Below, one piece after another: positions 43,166 through 50,768 of a DNA stretch of 64,000 nt; position 1 is the first letter of the stretch, and each line of letters starts with the position of its first letter. Below the pieces are notes generated by a model. That model was not told where the DNA came from. It saw only the letters and a program-made list of their open reading frames with translations, and searched no databases. The translations under genes were made by a program, and so were the position numbers. Source of the DNA: Sphingomonas sp. QA11 (lineage in GTDB: Bacteria; Pseudomonadota; Alphaproteobacteria; Sphingomonadales; Sphingomonadaceae); assembly GCF_028473665.1 (NCBI RefSeq), contig NZ_CP098774.1, positions 3,624,501 to 3,688,500 of the forward strand, read 5' to 3'.

Positions 43166-43202
43166 TCGCGTAGCACAGCCTTATTCGGAGGAGCCGCGGT
43201 CG

Positions 43203-43985
43203 TCATGCTCTGTTTGCCCGCGTGGCACGCAGCAGGCGATCGACGATCATCTCCGTCACTCGCCCACCACCGCCAGGACCACGCCTCACCATCTTCAGGA
43301 TGGGGGTGAAATCATGCCACACACTACCAAGCGCATCGAGCTCGCGATAGACGTCCCAGAACGCCTCGAGGCCGATGGCCTGCGGCATGTTGAACACACC
43401 ATGATAACCGAAGCTGGTGGCGAGATCGCCGGCGCGCTCGGTTGCGAACAAGTCGGCGAGCGAGGGTGGAGCAAAGCACAGTCCCTGCGCCTCCAGCCAA
43501 TCGCGGTTGCTCCGTCCGATGGCGAGATCCTCAGGATGGGAGGTACGAAATTCGGGGCCACGACAGGCCAACATCAGCCGGCGGCTGCGCAGCGAGAAGC
43601 CACCATTGCCCACGACATGTCCATCGTCGAACTGCGGCCAGCGCGCGCCGATATAGTCATAGTCGAGGAATTCCGGCCGCCAGCGGGCGGCATCCAGCAC
43701 ATGGCCATCCCATTGCGCGACGAGGCAATGGGACGTCTCGATGTGATCGGCCAGACCGGCCAGCAGGAAGCGCGAATAGGCCTCCGAGGAGCCGATTCTC
43801 CGGATCGGCACGACACGAATATCCGAACGATCGAGCCGAACGGGTACATCAGTAAACAGCAGGCAGTCGGCAAAGGCAATCTGATCGAGACAAACGCCCA
43901 AGGCGCGCACGGTGGGCGCTACATTGACGGAGGTGGCGGCGCATAACGTCACTTGCGGCAGGGCCAGGCGAGCGGATGACGTCAT
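43203..43985 (-). CDS. DUF5672-family putative glycosyltransferase
   Basis: A 260-residue protein whose core matches the DUF5672 pattern: VTLCAATSVNVAPTVRAL at the start, SHCLVAQWDGHVLD, FLDYDYIGARWP, VGNGGFSLRSRRLM, and HPEDLAIGRSNRDWLEAQG. The DYIGARW / VGNGGFSLRS pair is reminiscent of GT-A transferases. The ATG at 43985 lies 10 bases after the GT2 stop; an extended frame from 44060 runs back into that gene and is unlikely. It probably adds a capsule sugar. Confidence 0.88.
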   Translation of the reverse strand: MTSSARLALPQVTLCAATSVNVAPTVRALGVCLDQIAFADCLLFTDVPVRLDRSDIRVVPIRRIGSSEAYSRFLLAGLADHIETSHCLVAQWDGHVLDAARWRPEFLDYDYIGARWPQFDDGHVVGNGGFSLRSRRLMLACRGPEFRTSHPEDLAIGRSNRDWLEAQGLCFAPPSLADLFATERAGDLATSFGYHGVFNMPQAIGLEAFWDVYRELDALGSVWHDFTPILKMVRRGPGGGGRVTEMIVDRLLRATRANRA

Positions 43986-43995
43986 ACAGGGAACA

Positions 43996-45675
43996 TCACA
44001 GCCCGACCACAAAGCGTTCACTATAGAGACTGAGCTCGGGGTGATGGAAGGGATCGACACTTTCGTCGGTGCCCCAGCGCGCCTTCAGCGCCGCAAGCTC
44101 CCCCGCGAAACGCCGGACCCCGACCGGATCGCGATCCAAGCCGCGCGACACGGATTCATGATGGATCAACCGCGCGCGCGGTTCGTACAAGGATTGCCAG
44201 CCCCGTTCGTTCAACCGCAGGCACAAATCCACATCATTGAACGCCACCGCGAAATTGCGTTCGTCGAGCCCGCCGACGGCCAGAAAACGATCACGCTCCA
44301 CGACGAGGCAAGCGGCGGTCACCGCGGAGGTGAACTGCGGCAGCGCATGGCGACGGAAATAGCCCTCTGCCTCGGGACGAACGAAACGGTGCGCATGCCC
44401 TGCCGCACGTCCCACTCCAGTCACGACGCCGGCATGCTGGATTCGCCCGTCTGGATAGAGAAGCTGTGCCCCGACCGCGCCGACATCCTCGCGCAGCGCT
44501 TGCGTGACCATAATCGCCAGCCAGTCTGCACCGATCATCTCGACGTCATTGTTGAGCAAACAGAGCATCCGTCCCCGCGCCTCGGCGACGGCGCGATTGT
44601 TGATGGCCGAATAGTTGAACGCGCCGGCATGGTGCAGCACGCGATGCCGGGCCGGATCGAGCGCGGCGAGATAGGCCAGCGTCTCAGGATCGTCACTGTC
44701 ATTATCGACGACGATCACTTCGAGGTCGGGATAGTCCGTGGCGGCGATCCCGCTCAGACATGTGCGCAACAGGTCGACACGGTTGCGCGTCGGCACGATG
44801 ATGCAGACGGGCGGCAGTATCGGTGACAGCGCGATACCTGTCGGGACGGCTGGACGACGGCGTGCGTGGCGATGGTGCAGCACCCGACGCAAGTGCAGCG
44901 GCGTCCCTTCATCTGCCGCCTGCACGACGAGACGATATGCCCAGTCGTCGGCATCAGCGCCATCTTCCAGCACTTCGCGGGGCGCGCGGACAATGCAGGC
45001 ACCCGTCAGATAGTCGAAATGGCGGAACAATTCACTGTTCCAGTCGGGCTTGAAATGCGGCGCGGTGCGGTGCCCCTTGGCATCGAGAAGATCATCGTCG
45101 GCATAGACGATCCGCGCGTCCAACCCGGCAAGCGCCGCGTGATAGGCCGACGCCGCCCCCGGTGCCAGCATGTCGCCCGCCATGATCGGCATCAGCCAGG
45201 GCCCTTCGCTCCAGTCGATATGCCGCGCCGCCTCGGCGAGTGTAGGGATTGCCTCCGTCCCGACAACCAAGGCTCGAACCCCCTCCGCCGCCATGTTGCA
45301 CAGCGTCGCGTCCAGAGCCGCTTGATCAGCCCGAACATCGATCAGCGCCCAAATCGGCGGTTTAGCTTCAGGCGGTCCGCCTACCTTCCCGATAGCCTCC
45401 TCGCGCAACAGCCAGAGAGCGTAGGACTTCGAAGACACCTCCAGCAACGGCGCGAACTTTCCGCGCGCACGCACCCGCTTGCCGCAAATCCGGCACCATA
45501 GCGCCTCAAGATAGGGCCATGGCGCGGCGCGAAAGGCAGCGAGATGGATGGACAGCAACAGCCAGGCGATAGCACCTTTTGCCGGCTTCGGCCCTGTCGA
45601 GTGCGATGGCATAGAAGGCAGCGGAATAACGGGTTGGACAAAAGGAACAAGCTCGAAGCAGCATCCGCCTGCCAT
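43996..45675 (-). CDS. Glycosyltransferase, GT2 family
   Basis: A 559-residue (or about 539 from the internal ATG at 45615) transferase. The N-terminal 270 residues carry a degenerate GT-A-like part with IVYADDDLLDAKGHRTAPHF and FKPDWNSELFRHFDYLTG. The GT2 domain (about 285-510) has PVCIIVPTRNRVDLLRTCLS, VIVVDNDSDDPETL, the DXD region LLNNDVEMIGADWL and NFAVAFNDVDLCLRLNERG. This two-part layout is common in O-antigen and capsule loci. It heads the minus-strand trio and is divergent from the outer-membrane export lipoprotein gene. Confidence 0.92.
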   Translation of the reverse strand: MAGGCCFELVPFVQPVIPLPSMPSHSTGPKPAKGAIAWLLLSIHLAAFRAAPWPYLEALWCRICGKRVRARGKFAPLLEVSSKSYALWLLREEAIGKVGGPPEAKPPIWALIDVRADQAALDATLCNMAAEGVRALVVGTEAIPTLAEAARHIDWSEGPWLMPIMAGDMLAPGAASAYHAALAGLDARIVYADDDLLDAKGHRTAPHFKPDWNSELFRHFDYLTGACIVRAPREVLEDGADADDWAYRLVVQAADEGTPLHLRRVLHHRHARRRPAVPTGIALSPILPPVCIIVPTRNRVDLLRTCLSGIAATDYPDLEVIVVDNDSDDPETLAYLAALDPARHRVLHHAGAFNYSAINNRAVAEARGRMLCLLNNDVEMIGADWLAIMVTQALREDVGAVGAQLLYPDGRIQHAGVVTGVGRAAGHAHRFVRPEAEGYFRRHALPQFTSAVTAACLVVERDRFLAVGGLDERNFAVAFNDVDLCLRLNERGWQSLYEPRARLIHHESVSRGLDRDPVGVRRFAGELAALKARWGTDESVDPFHHPELSLYSERFVVGL

Positions 45676-45772
45676 AGAATTTCATGATCGGCGATTTGCC
45701 TGCGAGAATTGCCTGCGGGAAGCATCTCGTCTAAGCCGCCCGCACCGGGTGGAAAGGGCACAAGTCAAGAGC

Positions 45773-46921
45773 ATGAATACTAAAAAAACCAAGGCATTGC
45801 TGGCCCTTAGCCTGTCGACCTCGCTCGCTGCCTGCGCCACCTTTCCTTCGTCCGGCCCGACGGGCGCCCAGATTCAAAGGGATGTCGCCAGGCCGCAAGT
45901 CCCGCTCGGGATCAAGATCATCGAGGTGAACAATGTCGCCTCGCTTCCGCCTGCGGAGCCACAGCCGACCGTCGACCTTCCGACCCTACCCCCTACACCC
46001 ACCGATATGGTCGGCCCGGGTGACGTCCTTGGTATCTCGATCTACGAGGCGGGCGTTACGCTGTTCGGCCGGGGCCCCACCGCGGCCGCCGGCATCGGAG
46101 GCGCCGTGAGTGGTTCCTTCGACACCAGCGCCAATGCGCAAACCCTGCCGCCCACCCGCATCGACGACAATGGCAACATCACCGTGCCTTATGCCGGTCG
46201 CCTGCATGTCGCCGGCAAGACCGTCGGGCAAATTCAGACGCAGATCCGCGATGCGCTAAACGGCATGTCGCAAAATCCGCAGGTCCTGGTGTCACTGCGC
46301 GACGCAATCAGCAATACGGTGATCGTGGGCGGCGAAGTCGCCCGCCCGGGGCGCCTCGTCCTCCAGACCAACCGTGAAACACTGATCGACGCGATCGCGC
46401 TGGCCGGTGGCTATCGCGGCAATGCCAAGGATCTCACACTGCGGATCAATCGGCAGGATCACAATTTCGACATTCGTTACAGCGCGCTCGAGAAGAATCC
46501 CGCACTTGACGTCGGCGTCTATCCCGGCGATCGCCTGACTCTCGTCAGCGATCCACAATCCTATTCGGTTCTGGGTGCGTCGGGTCGGGTCGACCTGATC
46601 CCCTTCAGCCGCTCATCGCTCAATCTCGCCGAAGCCGTCTCCACAGCCGGCGGCTCCAATCCCAACGCCGGCGATCCCGCCGCCATCTTCCTGCTTCGCT
46701 ACGTCACTAGTGCGGAGGGGCATGAGGAGCCAGTCGTGTATCATCTGAATATGATGAACGTCGGCTCCTACTTCCTCGCCGGGCGCTTCCCGGTCCGGAA
46801 CAAGGACATCCTTTACTTCGGCAATTCCAAGGCGAACCAAGCCAGCAAGGTGGCCTCGTTCGTTTCGCAGCTCTTCTCGCCGGTTCTGACGGTCGTCAGC
46901 GGCGTCCAGGCGCTAAAATAA
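45773..46921 (+). CDS. Outer-membrane capsule export lipoprotein (Wza/KpsD-like)
   Basis: A 382-residue polysaccharide export (OPX) protein. The start at 45773 gives a lipoprotein signal (MNTKKTKALLALSLSTSLAACA) with lipobox LAAC. The Poly_export domain (about 75-180) has PTDMVGPGDVLGISIYEAG and ITVPYAGRLHVAGKTVGQIQ, followed by SLBB-type repeats (VIVGGEVARPGRLVL, DAIALAGGYRG, LNLAEAVSTAGGSNP). It would provide the outer-membrane exit for the KpsMTE system. In size it is closer to Wza than to the long KpsD of E. coli. Confidence 0.94.
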   Translation: MNTKKTKALLALSLSTSLAACATFPSSGPTGAQIQRDVARPQVPLGIKIIEVNNVASLPPAEPQPTVDLPTLPPTPTDMVGPGDVLGISIYEAGVTLFGRGPTAAAGIGGAVSGSFDTSANAQTLPPTRIDDNGNITVPYAGRLHVAGKTVGQIQTQIRDALNGMSQNPQVLVSLRDAISNTVIVGGEVARPGRLVLQTNRETLIDAIALAGGYRGNAKDLTLRINRQDHNFDIRYSALEKNPALDVGVYPGDRLTLVSDPQSYSVLGASGRVDLIPFSRSSLNLAEAVSTAGGSNPNAGDPAAIFLLRYVTSAEGHEEPVVYHLNMMNVGSYFLAGRFPVRNKDILYFGNSKANQASKVASFVSQLFSPVLTVVSGVQALK

Positions 46922-47131
46922 ACGATCACCGCCCGTCTTCGCGAAAAGGCGGGTGGCGATTTCGCGGTGGCGGGCTTCGTCGCAGTAGCATTCAGACGCA
47001 GCTTCGCGCATCGCTGCCTCACACACCTCGAAATTGTGAACCGGCACACGCGGCGCTTTTCTCTTCCGTCCCGTCGGGCGCACTGGACTTCCACCCAAGG
47101 ACTCTTCTGTCGACGTAAGAACTGGCGCCAT
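46913..47131 (-). CDS. Small hypothetical protein
   Basis: A possible 72-residue protein, convergent with the export lipoprotein gene and overlapping its end by 9 bases. The C-terminal half (NFEVCEAAMREAASECYC, HREIATRLFAKTGG) has codon use like the real genes nearby, while the N-terminal part is rich in Arg and Lys and less convincing. No family recognised. It fills most of the otherwise empty 356-base gap 46922-47277, where I see nothing else beyond a weak CCGCC...GGCGG stem near 46930. Confidence 0.35.
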   Translation of the reverse strand: MAPVLTSTEESLGGSPVRPTGRKRKAPRVPVHNFEVCEAAMREAASECYCDEARHREIATRLFAKTGGDRLF

Positions 47132-47277
47132 AATCACCACTCCACAGGATCGGCACACCACCAATTATGTCGCCAGCATCGCTATCGTCGCAACCATCAC
47201 CGCGTGGATCAAATCAATCCCTAACCTAGCCTGATCGCTTGACCCTGTAAGCTCGGGTCAGGCATGGCATTTATATT

Positions 47278-48033
47278 ATGTACGGGGGGCGCATGGCCAA
47301 TCTGGTTCAACATTTCCTCGCGCGGGCGAATCGCGCGCATTCGGTGCGATCGTACAACGCGCTGGTCGCGGGTTTCCGACGCCAGTATCGGGGCGACTAC
47401 GACATGGCGATGATCGCATCGATCGGCGCGTTGTCGCCGCTTGAATTTGAGCGCCAGGGCGACGGTCACGTAGCAGTGTTGCGGCACCACGGCCTGCGGG
47501 ATGGAATGTCGATCTACGACCTTGGCTGCGGCTCTGGGCGAACCGCGATGGCACTGCAGCGCTCGAGCTGGCGGGGGCGCTACAAGGGCGCCGATATCGT
47601 CAAGCCGCTGGTCCATTATTTGAAATCAAAATGTCCAGGCTACGATGCGGTCGTGCATCGTAAATTGACCATTGCGGCGCCTGATGCTTCACTGGATATG
47701 ATTTTCCATTGGTCGGTGTTTACGCATCTTTATCCGGAAGAATGCTTTCTCTATATGGAAGACACTTTTCGTGCCTTGAAGCCGGGTGGCCGCCTGATCT
47801 TTTCTTTTCTAGAACTTGAAGATGCCAAGCACCACGGCGTTTTCGACAGCCGGCTCGGCCGCTTTCGCAAACAAGGCTGGTCCGATACGCTGGATGTCTT
47901 TCTGCATCGCGACTGGATACGCTATTGGGCGAAGCGGATCGGTTTCGAGGATCTTTCCTTCACTGATGGTACGGACGAAACACATCACCCCCAGTTCTGG
48001 CAGGCGCTGGCGGCGATGACAAAGCCGGCCTGA
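47278..48033 (+). CDS. SAM-dependent class I methyltransferase
   Basis: A 251-residue methyltransferase. The SAM motif I is MSIYDLGCGSGRTAMALQ (about 79-95); the post-motif DMIFHWSVFTHLYPEECF and the motif RALKPGGRLIFSFLE follow. Start at 47278 or at the next ATG 47293, which sits close behind a run of G. The position at the end of the capsule locus suggests modification of a sugar or a lipid, but the substrate cannot be told from sequence. It lies apart from its neighbours and seems to be transcribed alone. Confidence 0.9.
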   Translation: MYGGRMANLVQHFLARANRAHSVRSYNALVAGFRRQYRGDYDMAMIASIGALSPLEFERQGDGHVAVLRHHGLRDGMSIYDLGCGSGRTAMALQRSSWRGRYKGADIVKPLVHYLKSKCPGYDAVVHRKLTIAAPDASLDMIFHWSVFTHLYPEECFLYMEDTFRALKPGGRLIFSFLELEDAKHHGVFDSRLGRFRKQGWSDTLDVFLHRDWIRYWAKRIGFEDLSFTDGTDETHHPQFWQALAAMTKPA

Positions 48034-48219
48034 TACCGGATCAGGTGCCGGCTTGGGCAAGATCGCAGCTCTGGGTCACCCCCGACAGACATATTTCGCT
48101 AAGCTGCAATAACCAAATGGCTGGATAATGATCCCCGCCTGCAACGCGACAAACGCTTGCTGCGGCCTTTCTTGGGCCGCCGCTGCCTGGCGGCGAACTT
48201 CGGCACATGCTCCTGCCGC

Positions 48220-48810
48220 CTAGCGCATCGTCCGCGCGAGAGCGCTGTCCCCCAACGCCGCAAGAATCTCGCCGTACGACTTCTCGTCCTCATCCTGGCC
48301 GAGCTTGAAGCGCGTACTGGCGCGGATCACACGGGCACGGAAGGCGACGACATGGGCGACGAGCCGCGCGTAGCGCTCACCCATCTGCTCGATGGTCCAG
48401 GCGCCTTCCCCCGCTCCTTCCCCTGCCCCCTCCATCGCCTCGACCAGCGCGCGGATCGCTGCGTCACTCGCCTCAGGGCGGAGGTCGATCTCGACTTCGA
48501 ACTGGGCGAGGCGATAGTGCCAGGTCGGGGCCCAGCCAGGCTTGGAGACCATCCCCGGGCCGATATACCCATGCGGCCCGAAAAAGCTGATCTGGGCCTG
48601 GGGCGTAGCCCGCGCGCGCGCGAAATGCGGGTTGGCCAGCGCGAAATGCCCGATCAGCGCCCGGACCTCGCCCACGTCGTCCAGCTCGGCGAGCAGCGGC
48701 AATGGCGTGGTGATGAAGCCTTGAGCATCATGCGTGGTGACGAGGCCAAGCACTTCTTCGCGGATCATCCGGGCGACGTCGCCGGGATAGCGGGGAGCGA
48801 AGCGGTTCAT
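48220..48810 (-). CDS. FMN-binding negative transcriptional regulator (PaiB family)
   Basis: A 196-residue protein of the PaiB/split-barrel FMN-binding family: MNRFAPRYPGDVARMIREE, GLVTTHDAQGFITTPLPLL, LIGHFALANPHFARA, ISFFGPHGYIGPGMVSKPGW, VPTWNY-like APTWHY, and the C-terminal helix region with IRASTRFKLGQDEDEKSYGE. PaiB was linked to repression of sporulation and protease genes in Bacillus; in Gram-negatives the role is open, and an oxidoreductase function is possible. The ATG at 48810 overlaps the stop of a tiny upstream reading frame (ATGA), so translation is likely coupled to it. Confidence 0.93.
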   Translation of the reverse strand: MNRFAPRYPGDVARMIREEVLGLVTTHDAQGFITTPLPLLAELDDVGEVRALIGHFALANPHFARARATPQAQISFFGPHGYIGPGMVSKPGWAPTWHYRLAQFEVEIDLRPEASDAAIRALVEAMEGAGEGAGEGAWTIEQMGERYARLVAHVVAFRARVIRASTRFKLGQDEDEKSYGEILAALGDSALARTMR

Positions 48811-48902
48811 CGTGTCGCTCCCGCAACGAGCCGGTCGATTCCTTGCGCCTCCATCGCGGCCAGTGCCAGGCTCCGGCCGATGAAGTCCCTGCGGCTCAGC
48901 AT
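48807..48902 (-). CDS. 31-residue Tat-signal-like leader ORF
   Basis: A short frame with a strong ribosome site (GGGGGAGAGG a few bases before the ATG at 48902). It begins MLSRRDFIGRSLALAAM, which contains the twin-arginine pattern SRRDFIG, and ends at a TGA that overlaps the paiB start (ATGA). It could be the stump of a Tat-exported protein that has been deleted, or a leader whose translation delivers ribosomes to paiB. The hydrophobic part is short for a working Tat signal. Confidence 0.5.
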   Translation of the reverse strand: MLSRRDFIGRSLALAAMEAQGIDRLVAGATR

Positions 48903-48972
48903 GCGCCTCTCCCCCTCGTCTCGAACTCATGCCACGCCATGCGACCGGCCATACTGCCAGGTATCGGGACGT

Positions 48973-50697
48973 TTACCTGCCGACCGCCGCGAGACTGCCG
49001 TGTACCTCGCGGCCCTGGAACAGGGTGAGCATCACCTTCGTCGAGTGGATCTGGCGCGCGGGGATCTTGAACAGGTCCTGGTCGAGCACGATCAGATCAG
49101 CGCTCTTGCCGGACGCGATCGAGCCGGTCTGTTTGTCGAGATGGTTCACATAGGCGACGTTGAGCGTATAGGCGCGCAGGGCCTGTTCCAGCGTCACCGC
49201 CTCGTTCGGCTCCAGCGGCGGCAGCTTCCCTTCCGGCGCGACGCGGGTGAGCGCGACTTCGATGCCCTCGAACGGATTGGCCGAGGCGACCGACCAGTCG
49301 GCACCATAGGCAAGACGCCCGCCGAAGCGCAGCACGCTGCCCGCGGGATAGATATAGGCCGAGCGTACCGGCCCGATCCGCTCGATGGTGAGCGCCATAT
49401 AGGCCTCGTTGCAGGCCCAGAGCGGCTGGAAGATCGCGGTTACATCGAGCTTGGCGAAGCGCGGCTGGTCGGCCGGGTCGATGACGTTCATGTGCGACAT
49501 CATCGGCCGCGTGTCGCTCATGCCGTCACTGTTGCGCGCGGCGGCGACCGCGTCCAGCGCCTCGCGTACCGCGGCGTCGCCGATCGTGTGGAAATGCGAC
49601 TGCATGCCACGCGCATCGAGCGCGGTGACCGCTTCGGCGAGTGTCTCCAGCTTGATCTGGGTGGCGCCCTTCACGTCGGTGCCCTCATAAGGCGCAAGCA
49701 TCGCCGCGGTCTGCTGCGGGATCACGCCGTCGATGAAGAACTTCACGCCATTCGCGGTGAGTCCGATCTCGCGCGCCCGTGTCGAGAGCTTGAGGATATC
49801 GGCCATCTGCTCGATGCCGCGCTCATTGTTCCAGCGCAGGTCCATCGCGGTATGCATGGTCAGCCCGCCGCTATCCCTGACCGCCTTATAGGCTTCGATC
49901 GCGCGGCTCGTGCCGCCCTTGTCCCACTCGACGGCGGCGTCGTGCCATGAGGTGATGCCCATGCTGTTGAAGAACTTGACGGAATAGCTGATCGCGCCCT
50001 GCAGGTCCTGGTCGGTGGGCGGCGGTACCAGCGGATCCACCAGCGCCATCGCCGCCTCCTCCAGCCCGCCGACTGGCTCGCCGGTCTTCGGATCGCGGTC
50101 GATCGTCCCGTTCTTGGGATCCGGGGTGTCCCTGGTGATCTTGGCCAGTTCCAGCGCCTTGGAATTCACCCAGAGCGTGTGCCCATCGGATTCGAAGATT
50201 AGCGGACGATCCCTGGAGATCGCGTCGAGGATTTCCTTGCGCGGGATGCCGTTGGGCGGGAACAGCGTCTGGTTGAAACCCGAGCCGAAGACCGTGCCGG
50301 TGCCCGGCGTCTTCGCCACGCAATCGGCGATGATCTTGCGATAATCGTCCAGCGTCCTGCCGGCGTGGAGCGCGCAGCGGGCATGACTCATGCCGCCGAA
50401 GATCGGGTGCGCGTGCGCATCGCCGAACGCGGGCATCAGGAAACGGCCGTGGAGGTCAACGACGTTCGTCTTCGCGCCCTTGCGCCGGGCGATCTCGGCA
50501 CTGGTGCCGACGGCAAGGATACGCCCATCCTTGATCGCCACCGCCTCCGCCCAGGGCTTGCCCTCCTCGACCGTATAGACGCGACCATTGGTGAGGATCA
50601 GCTCCGCAACCTCGGGTGCTGGCGTCAGCGGGGCGCTGTTCGCGGTGGCGGTGACGGTGAGGAGCAACCCGGCGGTCGCGAGACGAAGGGCGGGCAT
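48973..50697 (-). CDS. Exported amidohydrolase (YtcJ-like)
   Basis: A 574-residue metal-dependent hydrolase. Signal peptide at 1-22 (MPALRLATAGLLLTVTATANSA), then the amidohydrolase frame: ADLILTNGRVYT-like AELILTNGRVYTVEEG, the metal site FGDAHAH, GSGFNQTLFP, VKFFIDGVIPQQTAAML, MQSHFHTIGDAAVREAL, and GADWSVASANPFEG with the late metal ligand region. YtcJ-like members hydrolyse amides or N-acyl compounds, and substrate range is broad. The gene follows the siderophore-type receptor on the same strand, 71 bases away, and may share its transcript. Location periplasmic. Confidence 0.92.
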   Translation of the reverse strand: MPALRLATAGLLLTVTATANSAPLTPAPEVAELILTNGRVYTVEEGKPWAEAVAIKDGRILAVGTSAEIARRKGAKTNVVDLHGRFLMPAFGDAHAHPIFGGMSHARCALHAGRTLDDYRKIIADCVAKTPGTGTVFGSGFNQTLFPPNGIPRKEILDAISRDRPLIFESDGHTLWVNSKALELAKITRDTPDPKNGTIDRDPKTGEPVGGLEEAAMALVDPLVPPPTDQDLQGAISYSVKFFNSMGITSWHDAAVEWDKGGTSRAIEAYKAVRDSGGLTMHTAMDLRWNNERGIEQMADILKLSTRAREIGLTANGVKFFIDGVIPQQTAAMLAPYEGTDVKGATQIKLETLAEAVTALDARGMQSHFHTIGDAAVREALDAVAAARNSDGMSDTRPMMSHMNVIDPADQPRFAKLDVTAIFQPLWACNEAYMALTIERIGPVRSAYIYPAGSVLRFGGRLAYGADWSVASANPFEGIEVALTRVAPEGKLPPLEPNEAVTLEQALRAYTLNVAYVNHLDKQTGSIASGKSADLIVLDQDLFKIPARQIHSTKVMLTLFQGREVHGSLAAVGR

Positions 50698-50732
50698 GGG
50701 CGTTCAATCCTGTGAAAACATGGAAACTGGGA

Positions 50733-50753
50733 GCCGGAGGAAAGTCCTCCGGC
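50733..50753 (-). terminator. Hairpin between receptor and amidohydrolase genes
   Basis: GCCGGAGGA (50733-50741) and TCCTCCGGC (50745-50753) make a perfect 9-bp stem with a 3-base loop, downstream of the receptor stop. On the minus strand it is followed by a mixed TTTCCATGTTTTC tract, not a clean T-run, so it may attenuate and not stop transcription. Confidence 0.5.
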
Positions 50754-50768
50754 CCCGGGTACGTCAGG

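Noticed and set aside
48034..48219. Basic C-terminal fragment on the minus strand (with QRRPKKGRSKR)
   Set aside because: It looked like a remnant of a nucleic-acid-binding protein, but it is very short, has no start of its own and no identifiable family.
48157..49950. A 597-codon open frame on the plus strand
   Set aside because: It lies opposite paiB and the amidohydrolase, both of which have clear family motifs; its translation is Arg/Asp-rich with no motif.
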